In this document: positions 10,099 through 20,911 of the stretch, in pieces
Position numbering within the stretch: position 1 is the stretch's first letter
How the letters are laid out: every line of letters begins with the position of its first letter
NCBI RefSeq assembly: GCF_963676685.1
Contig: NC_092354.1
Location: 15,320,746-15,384,745 of the forward strand
Origin: Mytilus edulis
Lineage: Eukaryota > Mollusca > Bivalvia > Mytilida > Mytilidae
DNA: 64,000 nucleotides
Direction: 5' to 3'
Translations under genes and position numbers: made by a program
The notes under the pieces: model-generated
Database searches by the model: none
Told to the model about the DNA's origin: nothing
Seen by the model: the letters and a program-made list of their open reading frames with translations, nothing else

Positions 10099-10359
10099 CT
10101 AAAAATTAAGTTTATTTATTAGATAATCTTTCGATTATCCATGCATTATTAAAACAGTTCAAAACTAGCAATATCAATATATTTTCAAGACAGTGGCTAT
10201 TTAGCTGGACCATAGGCTTTTGAGTATAGGATTTGGATTTTTTTTAATTGCTTTAAACTGTATATTTAATTTTCGACTTTTACATGCGTATCACATACTT
10301 TACTGAACTTTTTTTCAAACCCACAACCAATTCCTATTATTTATCTGTTTGATTTTTTT

Positions 10360-10445
10360 TATGTTTAGCCATGGCGTTGTCAGTTTATTTTCTATCTATG
10401 TGCTTTAGTGCCCATCTGGTATCACAGTTCGCCCCTCTTTTACAC
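10360..10445 (+). repeat. Penelope-like element 3'-end fragment
   Basis: Begins 'agccatggcgttgtcagttt' and runs to 'gttcgcccctctttta', the same 3' tail as at 42280-42370. It lies in the intron between the two - strand exons. Confidence 0.5.
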
Positions 10446-11012
10446 AAGTCAAGGTATTAGGGATCAGTTTTTTCCGACTTTTTTTGCTGATATCTAACTC
10501 GCATCACATGACTGAAGTATATAAGAATGTGTCATCATGTACATACAACCAAACAAAGTTTTTAATAAAATCTGCTACGTTTCGAATTAACTTTGTAGCT
10601 ACCTTTTCTTTACAAATAAAAGAAACATTGACCTTTGTTGAAAGTACTGAAAAAATTAAAGATAAGTATGTTTTTTACGTAAGTATGTTTTTATACTTTC
10701 CGTTCATCGAATTTATTTGGTTGACCAAGGAAAAAAATAACACTATATGTAGAGGCAACTTGGGAGAAAAGGGCCATTGGGTGTCGATATGACCTACCCC
10801 TTTATGAGGCTACATATTTGTATAATATATATACATGTATGTATGAATAATGCATAGACTTTTTACAAGTATAACTCACCGTGGACGTTGTTTTGTTCGT
10901 CCCCCTTTCATAATACTGGGTCCGCATCGGATATATGTAAGGTTATGCTTTCGGGGATAAAATGCAATATTCATGACAACTTACGAATATATAAACATGC
11001 TTAGTTTATTAC

Positions 11013-11094
11013 CTTTAAATGATTTCTTCAAATAAAGTGCATCAGATATTTCAAGTGTCAGAACTAAAACCACCAAAAATTTGACGGGAACCAT
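11013..11094 (-). CDS. Exon 1 of a putative secreted small protein: signal peptide
   Basis: Starts at ATG 11094 on the - strand and ends at AAAG|GTAATA (11013/11012), phase 1. It encodes MVPVKFLVVLVLTLEISDAL followed by YLKKSFK: a short basic start, a hydrophobic run rich in Val and Leu, and a plausible cleavage after Ser-Asp-Ala. Read straight on without splicing, the frame hits a stop 12 codons after the donor, which supports splicing to 10098. The intron is about 0.9 kb. An open stretch at 10881-10980 on the same strand has a good donor (CACG|GTGAGT) but does not fit the phase. Role unknown; possibly a secreted peptide precursor. Confidence 0.45.
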
Positions 11095-11109
11095 ATTCAC
11101 TGCTGTCCG

Positions 11110-11570
11110 TGGAGAATGTTGACCACTGTCCACTGTTACAACGTTCTGACTAACATCTCAAACAATTAAATAGTAAGAGTGGGGCACTAACAAGGTATTT
11201 TTCCGAAGCTATTTTTGTATTATTTCATGCAACAATATTGTAGGATCAATTTATTAATGGCACCATGCAAATTAAAAATCAACAAAAAGAATAACTATTT
11301 TAGTCCTGTTTGATTTCATGTCATAGATTTATGTATACAATATTTAACTGCTCATGAGGTGCGTATGGGGCAAAAATCATACTACGCCCTTTGATAAACA
11401 TCTTCTGTCAGTTTGTTTTCAAAACATGTACATGTAAGGAAGTAAAAATTGAAAACTATGAAATATATATCCTGTTTCTTTTCTTTCTAATACATGTTTC
11501 AAGAATATAAAAGATTGCATTGTTAAAGTAAAGTTACACAGACAGAGGAATGTTGACAATGGTCTACTCG
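11110..11570. other. No gene seen; upstream of the secreted-protein exon
   Basis: AT-rich. On the - strand this is the 5' side of the signal-peptide exon, but no clear TATA or initiator can be named. Confidence 0.35.
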
Positions 11571-11734
11571 ACTTGATCTCGGTATTTATATCGATCCGTT
11601 AGTCAAGTATATGCACGAACTATTTGCCACTGGCCATCAAGCAAGCCAAAGCCAATTGATCAGTAAGAAAGGCAGCTATGTTAATTTAAGTATTTTAAAA
11701 ATATCATAAATCTAATTTTTAATTATTTTTATCG

Positions 11735-11795
11735 TTCTGAACCTGCATGAGATATTTGCTACTGGACGTTAAGAAACTAACAATCAATCATATTT
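11735..11795 (+). repeat. SINE-like 3' tail
   Basis: Reads 'cgttctgaacctgcatgag', 'tactggacgttaagaaa' and 'caatcaatca'. Present at the equivalent place in duplicate copy B (36808-36870), so it predates the duplication. Confidence 0.5.
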
Positions 11796-13031
11796 TATTA
11801 GTTTAAACATATTTATTTATAGTGGATTCGGAAACAAGTTATTACAACTTATATATTAATCCCTTTCAACTTTACTGGTGCGAATGCTGCCTTGTGGCGG
11901 CATTAGCCCGCTCTTTTTCGAAATTTAACACGGGCCAGCCATTTATCGTCAACTTCCGTTGGACTATCATCGTTTCGCAAGACTATACTAGCTCGCAAAT
12001 GGTGTCAAGGGAGAGCCGAAAATCAAATCCCCGAAATTTTAATTAGTTATTGTTTTTAAATGATAACGAAACTTAGACAGGTGGGAATGGACAAAATAAT
12101 TTTGTTACTGAAAAATGATTTATTTTTTTTTTTTTTTTTATTTTGTCTGCAAATCTCTAATTTCAAATTTTAAAACATACGTTCAACTTCATCAAGTAAA
12201 GCTGATCTTAGGTGGATTTAAATATCTAGGCATATTTCGATAGCGTTTGGTAGTAAAACATTATTGTCTATAATTATGTGGGGCCGAGGGGAGGGGGGGG
12301 GGGGGAGTGTACCCGATGATGTGATGCCAGAAAATATGGGCGAAAGACATCAAGAAAACCATCGAAAACAGATTTTATGATCATTGATAAATGATGTGGA
12401 ATATTCTGATCTACTTAATCTACATTGGGTCATTCCATTTTTGTCCACATGGGAAAAAGGGGACATATATGTCGGTATTCGCTCATAACACAGAAACCAG
12501 ACGAAAACATATATAATTTAAAGCCATCAAGTTTAATACCTTCGTCATTATAAAAAACTATACAACGAGGGATGGAAGGAACTTTTTCGTGTCATCTGGA
12601 TTTGGCCTTTTTGAAAGTATTTGGGGCTCACACTTGGGGAGCAACGATTTAACGTGAAGAGGGAAGGGTTATGGTTTTTTGTTTGAATCAGAAACCTAGT
12701 TTACGACGCTTCAATCAAATGTTGTTTTTTTCTTCAAAATTTAACACTTTAAGATATGGGGAAACTCTGTTATTATTATTTTTTGTCCTCTGCTTAAACA
12801 GAATATTTCTGATCATCAAATTAGAATTTTTTTTCATCAAATTGGGAAACAGAATATGTTTTTAGAAAAAAACATACCCCCTACCTTAAAATTAAATGGT
12901 CGTTCCCCCATGAGTACACGGGAAATAATGACTATTTTACATGAATATTATTGAAAAAAGGAAAGTTGGACCAATTTTCTCTTTAATTCTTCTGCGCTTA
13001 CGAATTCTTTGACTTCTATTTCTATGATAGA

Positions 13032-13265
13032 TATAAGAAGATGTGGTATGATTACCAATGAGACAACACTTCATTCAAGTTACAATTTGTAAAAGTAAAC
13101 CATCATAGGTCAAGGTAAGGTCTTCAACACAGGGCCATGGCTCACACCGAACAGCAAGCTATAAAGGGCCCCAAAACATTACTGGTGTAAAACCATTAAA
13201 ACGGGAAAACCAACGGACTAATCTATAGAAAGAAACAAGAAACACTTATGAACCACAACAACTAA
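13032..13265 (-). repeat. Dispersed mussel repeat, inverted, subfamily with 'cacaccgaacagcaagct'
   Basis: Starts 'agaagatgtggtatgattac', then 'cacaccgaacagcaagct' and 'ccaacggactaatc'. The same subfamily is at 37932-38110 (inverted) and 40022-40300 (direct). Confidence 0.65.
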
Positions 13266-14704
13266 CGATATGACCATGTTTTTTTTTATTTAAAAATTTC
13301 CGTCTTAAAATTAAATCAACTAAAGATACCAAAAGAAAATGTGTTCATCTGACTAATATATAACCTGCACTAGTTTTTATCTTATCTACATTACATTCTG
13401 ATAACCTTATAATGTATTGTGATTAAACAGAAAATCTACATTTCGCTGCTGGTAAGTATTTTTTTAAATATTCAGTTTATAAGAGTAGTTTAAACATATT
13501 TATTTATAGTGGATATGGAAACAAGTTTTGCAACTTTATAACATTACAAGGGAGCTACCATTTTGATTTTTATTAGGGGGGGCATCTCTGTCCTGGCTCT
13601 TTTATTTTATTACTTTAATTAATTTAACCTGACTTTTATTACATAAATTGACATCCTGCCATTTATATGCAAAGTGTCTCATCCTGTTTTTTTTATAACT
13701 CAAACGTCTTTTCAAATGTCATCCTTGCCTACCTCCACCCCAACCCCCACCATCCATAAAATCAAATGACGGCTCCTGAACACCGTATTGCCTGCTGTAA
13801 CTCATTGTATGACATTGCAACCTAGATTTTCTCTTTGTTTTGCTTCCACATTGTTTGAAATTCTGTGAAACAAGTGAGACTCAGAGGTTAAACTAGCTAT
13901 AACATGGTTTGATACACCATTTTCTACATAAAGAAGAAAACATTTGTTTAATACACCATTTTCTACATAAAGAAATGCCTGTACTACGCCAGAAATTTTA
14001 CATATGATTTCGTTTTTCTGAGCTTTTGATCCTGTCAGTGAATAAGGGATTTTCCGTTTTGAATTTTCCTTGGAGTATTTTTGTTAATGTACTTTTTACC
14101 TATACCCACAAATTTAAGGACTCGGGGTTCCTTTCAACTTAATTTTACTATGCGATTTGATGAGTGTTTGTTTACTAGTATCTACATTATTGTTTATATA
14201 AGGGGCAAGTTGAATCCCACTTCTTGGTACGGGTTTTTTCTCAATTTTTGAAGACACAATATTGTTTGCCTATTTTTCTATTTCGTTTGATTGGCCATTT
14301 ATTCTGCCTGCACTTTTATTCTCTCATCTGTAACTAGCCCTCTAGACCCTTATATAAAAGAAAACAAAGGTGATGATAAAGCATGCAATTCCGAAAATTG
14401 ACCGTCTCCGAAAAATTAAATTCTAAAATTATTGATTATCGGCCTTTTCGTGCCAGACGACTATTGAATAAGCTACATATATAATCACGAGTCTCTCTCG
14501 ACATTTTATCGGTTATCAGCTTGTTATATATGTACTATGTACTTTCTGTCACTAACCGTGATGTGAACGGTTATACTTTGGACGATTTGATTACATGTTA
14601 TCAGTTTATAGTAATACATCTTTTCTGTCTCAAATATGATCTAAGTTTAACATATGGCGAATTATTGATCTCGTTCTCAGTCTGTTATCCTTTTTATGAA
14701 ATGT

Positions 14705-15560
14705 GAGCTTTCGTCATCACTTGGCGTTCGTCGTCGTCATCCATCGTCGTCCGTCCGTAGTAAACTGTTTCAAAGATCTTCTCTGAAACTAATGAACCAG
14801 TATCTTATCTGTTTATTAAAAAAAACATGACCGCCATGGTTAAAATAGAATTTAGTGGTAAAATGCAGTTTTTGGCTTCAATAATATCTTAAAAAACTAA
14901 AGCATTTAGAGCAAATCAGACATGGGATAGAAATGTTTATTAGGTCAAATTATATAAGCCATGAGTTTTACAAATGAAAATAAAAACCCATTGTTGGGTT
15001 GCTGTTACTAAATTGGTAATTTTATAGAAATTTTGCTGTTTGGTTATTATCTTGAATATCATAAAAGATAAGGATAAACTGTTACAACAAAAATGTTCAT
15101 CAACGTAAGATCTATAAATAAGTTCATATGACCAAATCTTTCAATTGACCCCTATAGGAGTTATAGCCCTTATAGTACAATTTTCGACAATTTGTTTACC
15201 AGTATCATGTTTGTAAACTTCTCTTAAACTACTAAATTAGAACCAAACTTTAGCTGAATGATTCCTAGGTTAATGCCCTGAATTAAGGAGACTTTGCAGT
15301 TTTAGGTTATTATTTTGAATGTAATTATAGATAAAGATAAACTGTAAACAATAACAACGTTCAGCAAAGTAAGATCTCGAATAAGTTTACATGATCAAAA
15401 TTGTCAATTGACCTTTAAAGACATTTTTTTCAGAATTTGTTCATCTAGTTTGCTTATTTAAAACACAGTTTCTCCTTTGAAATTGATGAAAGATTTTCAG
15501 TCAAACTTGGGCTGAATGATTTTCTGAGTATCTAGTATAAATTTTGTATTTTATTTCCTT
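14705..15560 (+). repeat. 'catcacttggcgt' dispersed repeat, about two tandem units
   Basis: Begins 'tcatcacttggcgttcgtcg', then 'agatcttctctgaaact', 'gcatttagagcaaatc' and 'gttgggttgctg'. From about 15180 a second unit repeats 'ttcaatt/gtcaattgacc' and 'aaagataaactgt...acaa'. I recognise the pattern from mussel introns; no coding potential. Confidence 0.5.
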
Positions 15561-15769
15561 GTACGTCAAGAAACATAGAAACTGTGGCTAAATTGGAACA
15601 AAGGGGTTAATATATTTTTGTTTGCGTTTAAAGAAAATATGACAGATACAAAGAACATGCAGTTAAATGTCATTCTTAAGCCATTCTTTAATATATATTG
15701 AAAAGCAAAAATAGTCATTGATGAAACTTTTAAGCAAAACAGTGATCGATTAAGGCTCTTGATTACCTT

Positions 15770-16016
15770 GTAAACATCAAAGGAATGCTGATCCACTTCC
15801 ATTATCAGGTGGAGTCCTCCTTCCTTGGCTGTTTCGGCGCTATTCCACAACAACCTCCAGAGGTGCGCCGGCTCAGGTGTTAATCTGAACCTGGAACTGG
15901 ATGGCCTACACGGCTCCGATGTCTCAGCTGATGTCATTGCTGTTCTTCTGTAACTGAATGCTGTTCTGTATATCTATATCTGTCCATTATCTACACAATA
16001 ACTGTTCATTGTTCTA
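15770..16016 (-). other. 3' untranslated part of the R2-type LINE
   Basis: Follows the endonuclease stop at 16017. A 123-codon frame at 15566-15937 reads 'HLWRLLWNSAETAKEGG' here; I take it as noncoding 3' sequence conserved among related copies. The true 3' end is uncertain and lies near 15770. Confidence 0.45.
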
Positions 16017-16418
16017 TCACTTTGCACTTTTCCACACTTCGTCTCTTTCCCTCCAAATCCACTGTGATACCACCTCTGCTTCTCTACACACTTCTGTAAT
16101 CAGTTTCTTCCTCTCTGCTCCTACCACTCCCAAGGTCCTAAGTGCCCGCCACATTGACTGTCCTGCAAAGCCCCTGCATCCGACTTCTATTGCCATACAC
16201 CACGTCCTCCCTCCCCGCTGTTTGCAATCCTCTACTAGCTGCTGGTATTTTGCCACCTTTCTTTCATAAGCTACCTCTATTCTGTCTTCCCATGGGACTG
16301 TTAGTTCCAGCAATACCGCCTGCCTAGTTCCCTGTGACCAAATGACTATATCTTGTCTTAGCGATGTTGCTGCTATTTCTGCTGGGAAACTCATGCGCTG
16401 ATGTATGTCTGCTGTCAT
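16017..16418 (-). pseudogene. LINE restriction-like endonuclease domain
   Basis: 133 codons. Contains 'RQDIVIWSQ' and 'LLELTVPWEDR', the Asp and Glu of the PD-(D/E)XK fold, then 'YERKVAKYQQL' supplying basic residues, then 'IEVGCRGFAGQSMWRALRTL' near the C-terminus. In R2-type elements this domain nicks the target DNA. This part is intact in frame and ends at a natural stop; the break is upstream. Confidence 0.75.
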
Positions 16419-16454
16419 CTGCCAGTCTGATGCTGTTCCAAGTATCCCTAAACC

Positions 16455-16847
16455 TTATGCCTGGTTGTCTTTCTTTTCTCCAGCCCTCACAAAATTTACA
16501 AACGTGATGTTCTTCTGCATCTTTCTCTTCTTTCTCCTGGTGGTATCCAACTTTGCTGCTATTGTTTTCAATACACTGTCATGCCTCCATGTATATCTTC
16601 CATCTTTCAGTGCGACTGGACATGCTGACAACACATGCTGTAGAGATGCTGGTTTGTCTTTGCATAAGGTGCATGTTGGTTCCTCTATCAACCCCCAGGT
16701 ATAGAGGTTTGATGGGCTTGGTAAAACATCATACACTGATCTTAGGAGAAAACTCAATCTGTATCCCTCCATACTCAAAATCTCGCTCCAGGTCAAAGTC
16801 CTGCTTCTAGCTCCTTGCCAATTCAACCAACTACCCTGCTGTTTCAT
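16455..16847 (-). pseudogene. LINE zinc-knuckle region
   Basis: Reads 'VYDVLPSPSNLYTWGL' then 'CTLCKDKPASLQHVLSACP', a C-x2-C-x8-H-x4-C knuckle that sits between reverse transcriptase and endonuclease in R2-type LINEs. Then 'GRYTWRHDSVLKTIA' and 'ITFVNFVRAGE'. A frameshift separates it from the endonuclease part downstream and another from the thumb region upstream. Confidence 0.75.
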
Positions 16848-16935
16848 TCCTACTGCCTTAACATTCCTACTCTTCTTCTATCTATCGTATTTCCTGTTGC
16901 ACCAGTTCCCTCCGTCCCTTCTCATTTGCTGTATC

Positions 16936-17286
16936 TCACCTTGGTTTTGTTGTCATACCAAATCCCTGTCTACCAACTGCTGTTACACCAACGATGACAC
17001 TGTGCTTTAGTCTGGTCTCAGCTTCCTTAACTGCTTCCTCTGCTTTCCATTTTCTTCCTGTCCTGATCTTTACTTTGGCTCCTCTCACTTTAGCATCTTT
17101 GCTGTCTCTCAACGTCATAACCTGTCTTGTCTTTGTAACTTTATACTCTTCTGTCAATGCCTTCATTGGTAATTGTAGCTTTGTTCCTGTGCTGTACAAT
17201 CCAATGCTGCTGAAACTTCTTGGCACACCCAACCATCTTCTTAGGCATGCACTGATCTTTCTCTCTAAGGCCTCCACTTTGGACAA
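16936..17286 (-). pseudogene. LINE reverse transcriptase thumb region
   Basis: Begins 'SKVEALERKISACLRRWLGV' then 'RSFSSIGLYS', 'TRQVMTLRDSKDAKV' and 'GRKWKAEEAVKEAETRLKHS', the region after the palm domain in this LINE group. Upstream, from 17287 to about 17400, the expected 'GRYKAWIYQHG'-like part is present but in shifted frames with stops. Confidence 0.7.
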
Positions 17287-17399
17287 TGGGAACTAGTAAA
17301 CTAGTAATGGCCACAGTATTCTTGGTAAGACCCCATGTTGATATATCCAGGCCTTATATCTTCCTGGGAGCCCACTTTTGTCTATCTTCGTCAGCCATT

Positions 17400-17727
17400 C
17401 TACCAATTGCACTTGAACTTCATCATGTTTACCATATCTGCTAGTGTTGCATCAAACTTTTTACCTAGGCATTTCACTGGTTTCTCTCCAACTGTTGGTA
17501 TCTTTTCACCTGCTAACTCAAATGTCTCATCTTGCACTTTGCCTTTCCTCACTATCAAACTTCTAGATTTACTTGGTTTGAACTTCATTCTGGCCCACTT
17601 AATCATCCTTTCCAATTCCTCTAAAGTCCATCTTCCCTCTATGACTGTTTTTGCTGTCACTGTTATATCATCCATAAAAGCTCTTACTGGTGGTTGCCTG
17701 ACCCCTGATGACAATAATGGTCCTCTA
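17400..17727 (-). pseudogene. LINE reverse transcriptase catalytic FMDD segment
   Basis: Contains 'SGVRQPPVRAFMDDITVTA', the catalytic F-x-D-D box, followed by 'WARMKFKPSKSRSLIVRKGK' and 'GEKPVKCLGKKFD'. The N-terminal side is cut by the insertion at 17728, so the open frame reads through from inserted sequence into the RT. Confidence 0.75.
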
Positions 17728-18029
17728 ATAAAATTAACGGTACTAATTTTCTTGCACCAGATGCGCATTTCGACAATACATGTCTCTTCAGTGATGCTCG
17801 TGGCCAAAATATTTGAAATCCAAAGCTTATATAAAAGATGAAGAGCTATAATCCAAAAGGTCCAAAAAGTATAGCCAAATCCGTGAAAGGAATCAGAGCT
17901 TTGCATGAGGGAGATACATTCCTTAATTTATAATAATTTCTATCATTTTGTAACAGTAAATTTTAATAACACAAAAATATCCGTATTTTCATGCCAGTTC
18001 CGAAGTACTGGCTACTGTGGTGGTGATAC
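17728..18029 (-). mobile_element. 302-bp short repeat insertion with CCTCTA target duplication
   Basis: Directly flanked by CCTCTA (17722-17727 and 18030-18035). It begins 'ataaaattaacggtac..att' and contains 'ttgcaccagatgcgcatttc', 'cgtgaaaggaatcagagc' and 'ttccgaagtactggctactg', a known mussel repeat. A partial copy of its left part is at 34078-34160. It lies inside the reverse transcriptase, just N-terminal of the FMDD box. No coding capacity. Confidence 0.75.
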
Positions 18030-18035
18030 CCTCTA

Positions 18036-18504
18036 GGACTAACTGGACTCTACTTGGTTTTTCTACTGATTTTACAATTAAGTTCATTGCTGCTGCAAAC
18101 AGGACTACTGATACTGTACACCCCGTTAGTATACCAACTTCAAGTCTCTGCCAAGCTGTGGTGAAGTCTCCAGCTGTGAACCTCATTTCAATCTTGTCAA
18201 AATACTCTCGCAGCATAGTTCTGATAGTTGGTGGAACATGATACCTCTCCAATGTCAGGTTTACTAATTTGTGAGGTATGGACCCATAAGCATTAGCCAG
18301 ATCTAGCCAAAACACTGCTAGGTCACTTTTCTTCTCCTTTGCTTCTCTTAAAATCTGTGTAATAACGCTGGTGTGTTCGATGCAACCAGATACTTCAGGC
18401 ATGCCTCCTTTCTGGACTGCGATGTCTATATATTCGTTGCCAAGCAGGTACCTCGTCGTTCTCCTTGCTAAAACTGCCAGGAATATCTTCCCCTCAATGT
18501 TCAA
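18036..18504 (-). pseudogene. LINE reverse transcriptase palm, N-terminal side
   Basis: Frame with 'NIEGKIFLAVLARRTTRYLL', 'VFWLDLANAYGSIPHKLV' (first catalytic Asp region) and 'EVGILTGCTVSVVLFAAAMN'. The frame continues a few codons into the insertion before a stop. A frameshift between 18504 and 18580 separates it from the preceding segment. Confidence 0.75.
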
Positions 18505-18579
18505 TAGGGAGATGGTTCTAAACTGTTCAACTTTCCTGGAGTTCTCTTCTTTTGGTATAAAACATCCTTCTGCCTTGTA

Positions 18580-19278
18580 TCATGACTCTGTCATCTTTCT
18601 CCTTCTCCAAATTACTTTTAATAGCTTCCACAACCTTCTGATCAGTCTGGGACAGTTCTTATATACCCTATATGAAATACCATTTGGTCCTGGAGCTGAC
18701 CCTGCTCTTGCCTTTCTCACTACGTCCTGCACTTCTTGGAACTTCAGGTCTGACTCATCAAACTGTTCTTTTGACTCCTCTGGTGTTAACAATTTCTCAC
18801 ATTCTTCCAGGTCTTCTCCTCGTCTCTCATCCCTGTGGGTCTTACTGAGATGTTCTTCCACTTCTTCCCTCGAGTTTTCCAGTTTACCAGATCCTCTCGC
18901 TCCAAATAATCGCTTCATATACTGAAATGGGTTTGCTGTAAATGTTGCTCTCTCCTTTGCCTTTTTCTTTCTATCTCTTCTATGAGTTTCTGCTCTTGTA
19001 AGTGTCTTAAGTTTCTCCCTAGTTTCCTTTCTTAACTGCTGTAATGGTAACCTTTCATTCTCATTGGCGACTTTGTACCTCTTCTTTACCCTTCTCAAGT
19101 CTCCTCTCAATTCCTTGATCTTCTTCTGTCTCCGGTTACTATGGCCTTGTTTTGTTGGTTGTTTCCCTTGTGGTACCACTCCAAATCTGTCTTTTCCTAC
19201 GCTGTAAATAATGGACGTCATTGCTGTTATCTTTCTGTCTACACTGCCTGCTAATGTTGCCTCTAAGATGTTTTCCAA
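18580..19278 (-). pseudogene. LINE linker and reverse transcriptase start
   Basis: 232 codons: a long Arg/Lys-rich linker ('RRQKKIKELRGDLRRVKKRY', 'THRRDRKKKAKERATF'), 'NPFQYMKRLFG', an acidic stretch, then 'RKARAGSAPGPNGISYRVYK', the conserved block that opens the reverse transcriptase domain. An in-frame TGA just upstream separates it from the zinc-finger part, a nonsense mutation in one original frame. Confidence 0.7.
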
Positions 19279-19296
19279 ATCTTCGTCAAGAGCTTT

Positions 19297-19728
19297 TCAA
19301 GCTGCTTTGTCTGCATTCGTTGGCCATTTGATCTTCTCTTTGCGTGGCTCATTCTCTTCTCTACGGGTTGTTGGTTCTATCCTGTCTTCTCTACGGACTG
19401 TTGTATCTATCCCGTCTTCTCTGTGGACTGTTGGTTCTATCCTCTCTATCTCTTTTGCCTCGTCAAGTTGTTCTACCTCTGTAGGCTGTTCCTCGTGCTC
19501 ATCCTCACCCTGGGTCACAGGGAGGCTATCATCACTGTGGTTTGCTTCGTGGATGGTCTCCTCCTCCGTCTGACCAGATCTCTCTGTGCGTTGATTGCCA
19601 GAATGGGGTTGCACACATTTCATTCTGCTTTGATGGATCTTCAAACCTCTAGAATTCTTACAGACTTTACCACAAAAACATTTACATCCGTTGTTCTGGT
19701 TCGTTGTCCTTGTCCTTGTCGGTTCCAT
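19297..19728 (-). pseudogene. LINE N-terminal C2H2 zinc-finger region
   Basis: Starts MEPTRTRTTNQNN and contains 'CFCGKVCKNSRGLKIHQSRM' plus a following Cys: a C-x3-C...H-x4-5-C type finger used by R2-type LINEs for target DNA recognition. Then an acidic/basic repeat 'REDGIDTTVRREDRIEPTTR'. Ends at an in-frame TGA that breaks the original long frame. Confidence 0.7.
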
Positions 19729-19915
19729 AGTCGTTTCCTGATCCTGTCCTATGGGCTGTTCATCCTCCCTGAGAACCTCTTGTTCTAATCGGTATCACTA
19801 ATTTTAATGCTTTTTTAATTTTTTTATTTTTATGTATATTATTTTTTTAACTTCTCTGTAACCTTTGCATGGTTTTATGAGAATAAACTATCTATCTTAA
19901 AGGTAGAAGTCATAG

Positions 19916-20212
19916 TCATATAGACCCAATGATGTAATAGCATAAAAAATGAGCCAAATATTTGAAGTTGTCTTTCAAACGTAACCATTGGCAACAAGAC
20001 ACTGCTTTAGATAAAGATTCAGTTGTACATAATTTCAATGATAATTCCATGAACGCTTTGTACCAGGGACTTTCCGAGAGGATATCAGAAAGGCAGATAT
20101 TTATTGAGGAATCGTATGCTGCACAATCTTGATCATGTCGCATATTTACTACCAAAGCATAAGCTTGCTGACAGCTTTGTCTAAGATTTATTTTAAGGAT
20201 GTACCTACGCAA
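19916..20212 (-). other. 98-codon open frame, unrecognised
   Basis: Open on the - strand with six cysteines (e.g. 'RQSCQQAYALVVNMRHDQDC', 'CCQWLRLKDNFKYLAHFLCY'). No splice sites or regulatory signals are clear around it. It starts about 125 bp upstream of the 5' end of the R2-type LINE. It could be a fragment of another mobile element or a chance frame. Confidence 0.2.
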
Positions 20213-20239
20213 GGGTTAGGCATTTGTGTCCGATGTTTG

Positions 20240-20780
20240 ACCTTTTGGGTTTTCCCCTTACGAAACTGGGTACAAAAATGTGCACCACAACATTTTTTTC
20301 TTTTCATATAAGATTCAATAGCTCACGAAAGGTCATTTGCCAAAGTTTTTGCAATTTATAAATTTCTTTTCTTTCGACTTAAATTCCAAATGATACCAAT
20401 GCAAATATCTTGGCTTTATTATTCTGTTTTGAGCGTTCCTGATGAAAGTAAATCCATAATAGTGCTTTAAACGCATAACATATATATTAATGGTAATCAA
20501 TGGATATTTAGAAAACCAGTAAATATTTGCCAGAATAATTACTATTATTTACGATTTTGCAGAGCCGACACATAGCCATCATATGCCTTAATTGAATTTG
20601 GCATTGAATGACTGTTATCCTTATCCCTGTCAAGGTTTGAATATACTGTTGGTCCTTTTGGATTTAATACGCTCCTTCGTATTAGGTTTTTGATTTCAAA
20701 CATCACTGAAGAGACATTACCTGTCGACATGTTCATTCGATGCAGTACAACAACTTGAAATACTATGACTAGTAGTATAT
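20240..20780. other. No gene seen
   Basis: AT-rich, with no recognisable repeat or exon. The 63-codon - strand frame at 20545-20736 has no splice or homology support. Confidence 0.4.
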
Positions 20781-20784
20781 TTAA

Positions 20785-20911
20785 GAAATAATTGATGCCA
20801 GCTATACTTTATTGTAGTTTTAACATGGGTAGGCATTATATTCGTGATTATTTTTGCCAGAGCGATAGCCATGTTAAAACTAAAATAAGTATAGCTGGAA
20901 TCAATTATTTC
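20785..20911. repeat. Palindromic MITE-like element
   Basis: Arms 20785-20829 and 20869-20911 are near-complementary over about 43 bp ('gaaataattgatgccagcta' versus 'tagctggaatcaattatttc' at the ends) around a ~40-base loop. Confidence 0.6.

Larger units (their letters stand above)
11572..14650 (+). repeat. Segmental duplication, copy A
   Basis: Collinear with 36650-41030. Matching landmarks: 'cttgatctcggtatttatat' (11572/36650), 'tggattcggaaac' (11823/36901), 'cgatagcgtttggtag' (12239/37306), a G-run (12290/37355), 'tttcgctgctggtaag' (13441/38488), 'gacattgcaacctaga' (13811/38870) and 'gatgtgaacggttatacttt' (14560/40957). The frame at 11822-12046 (MDSETSYYNLYINPF...) is conserved in copy B for about 30 codons and then shifts frame, so any exon here is decayed. 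A partial third 'tttatttatagtggat' copy lies at 13499. Confidence 0.75.
15770..19790 (-). mobile_element. R2-type LINE with restriction-like endonuclease, decayed
   Basis: A near full-length non-LTR retrotransposon on the - strand. N-terminal C2H2 zinc finger (19590-19690), basic linker, reverse transcriptase (about 18900-16936), a Cys-His zinc knuckle (about 16690) and a C-terminal restriction-like endonuclease (16017-16418). This domain order is that of R2/NeSL-group LINEs, which cut a target site and prime reverse transcription on it. One in-frame TGA, several frameshifts (near 18540, 17350, 16900, 16440) and a 302-bp insertion at 17728-18029 have killed it. Element ends are approximate. 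Assignment to a clade within the group is not possible by eye. Confidence 0.8.

Noticed and set aside
15958-19788. Series of + strand open frames (e.g. 17335-17841, 18371-18925, 19211-19573)
   Set aside because: They are antisense shadows of the - strand LINE, whose codons give recognisable motifs.
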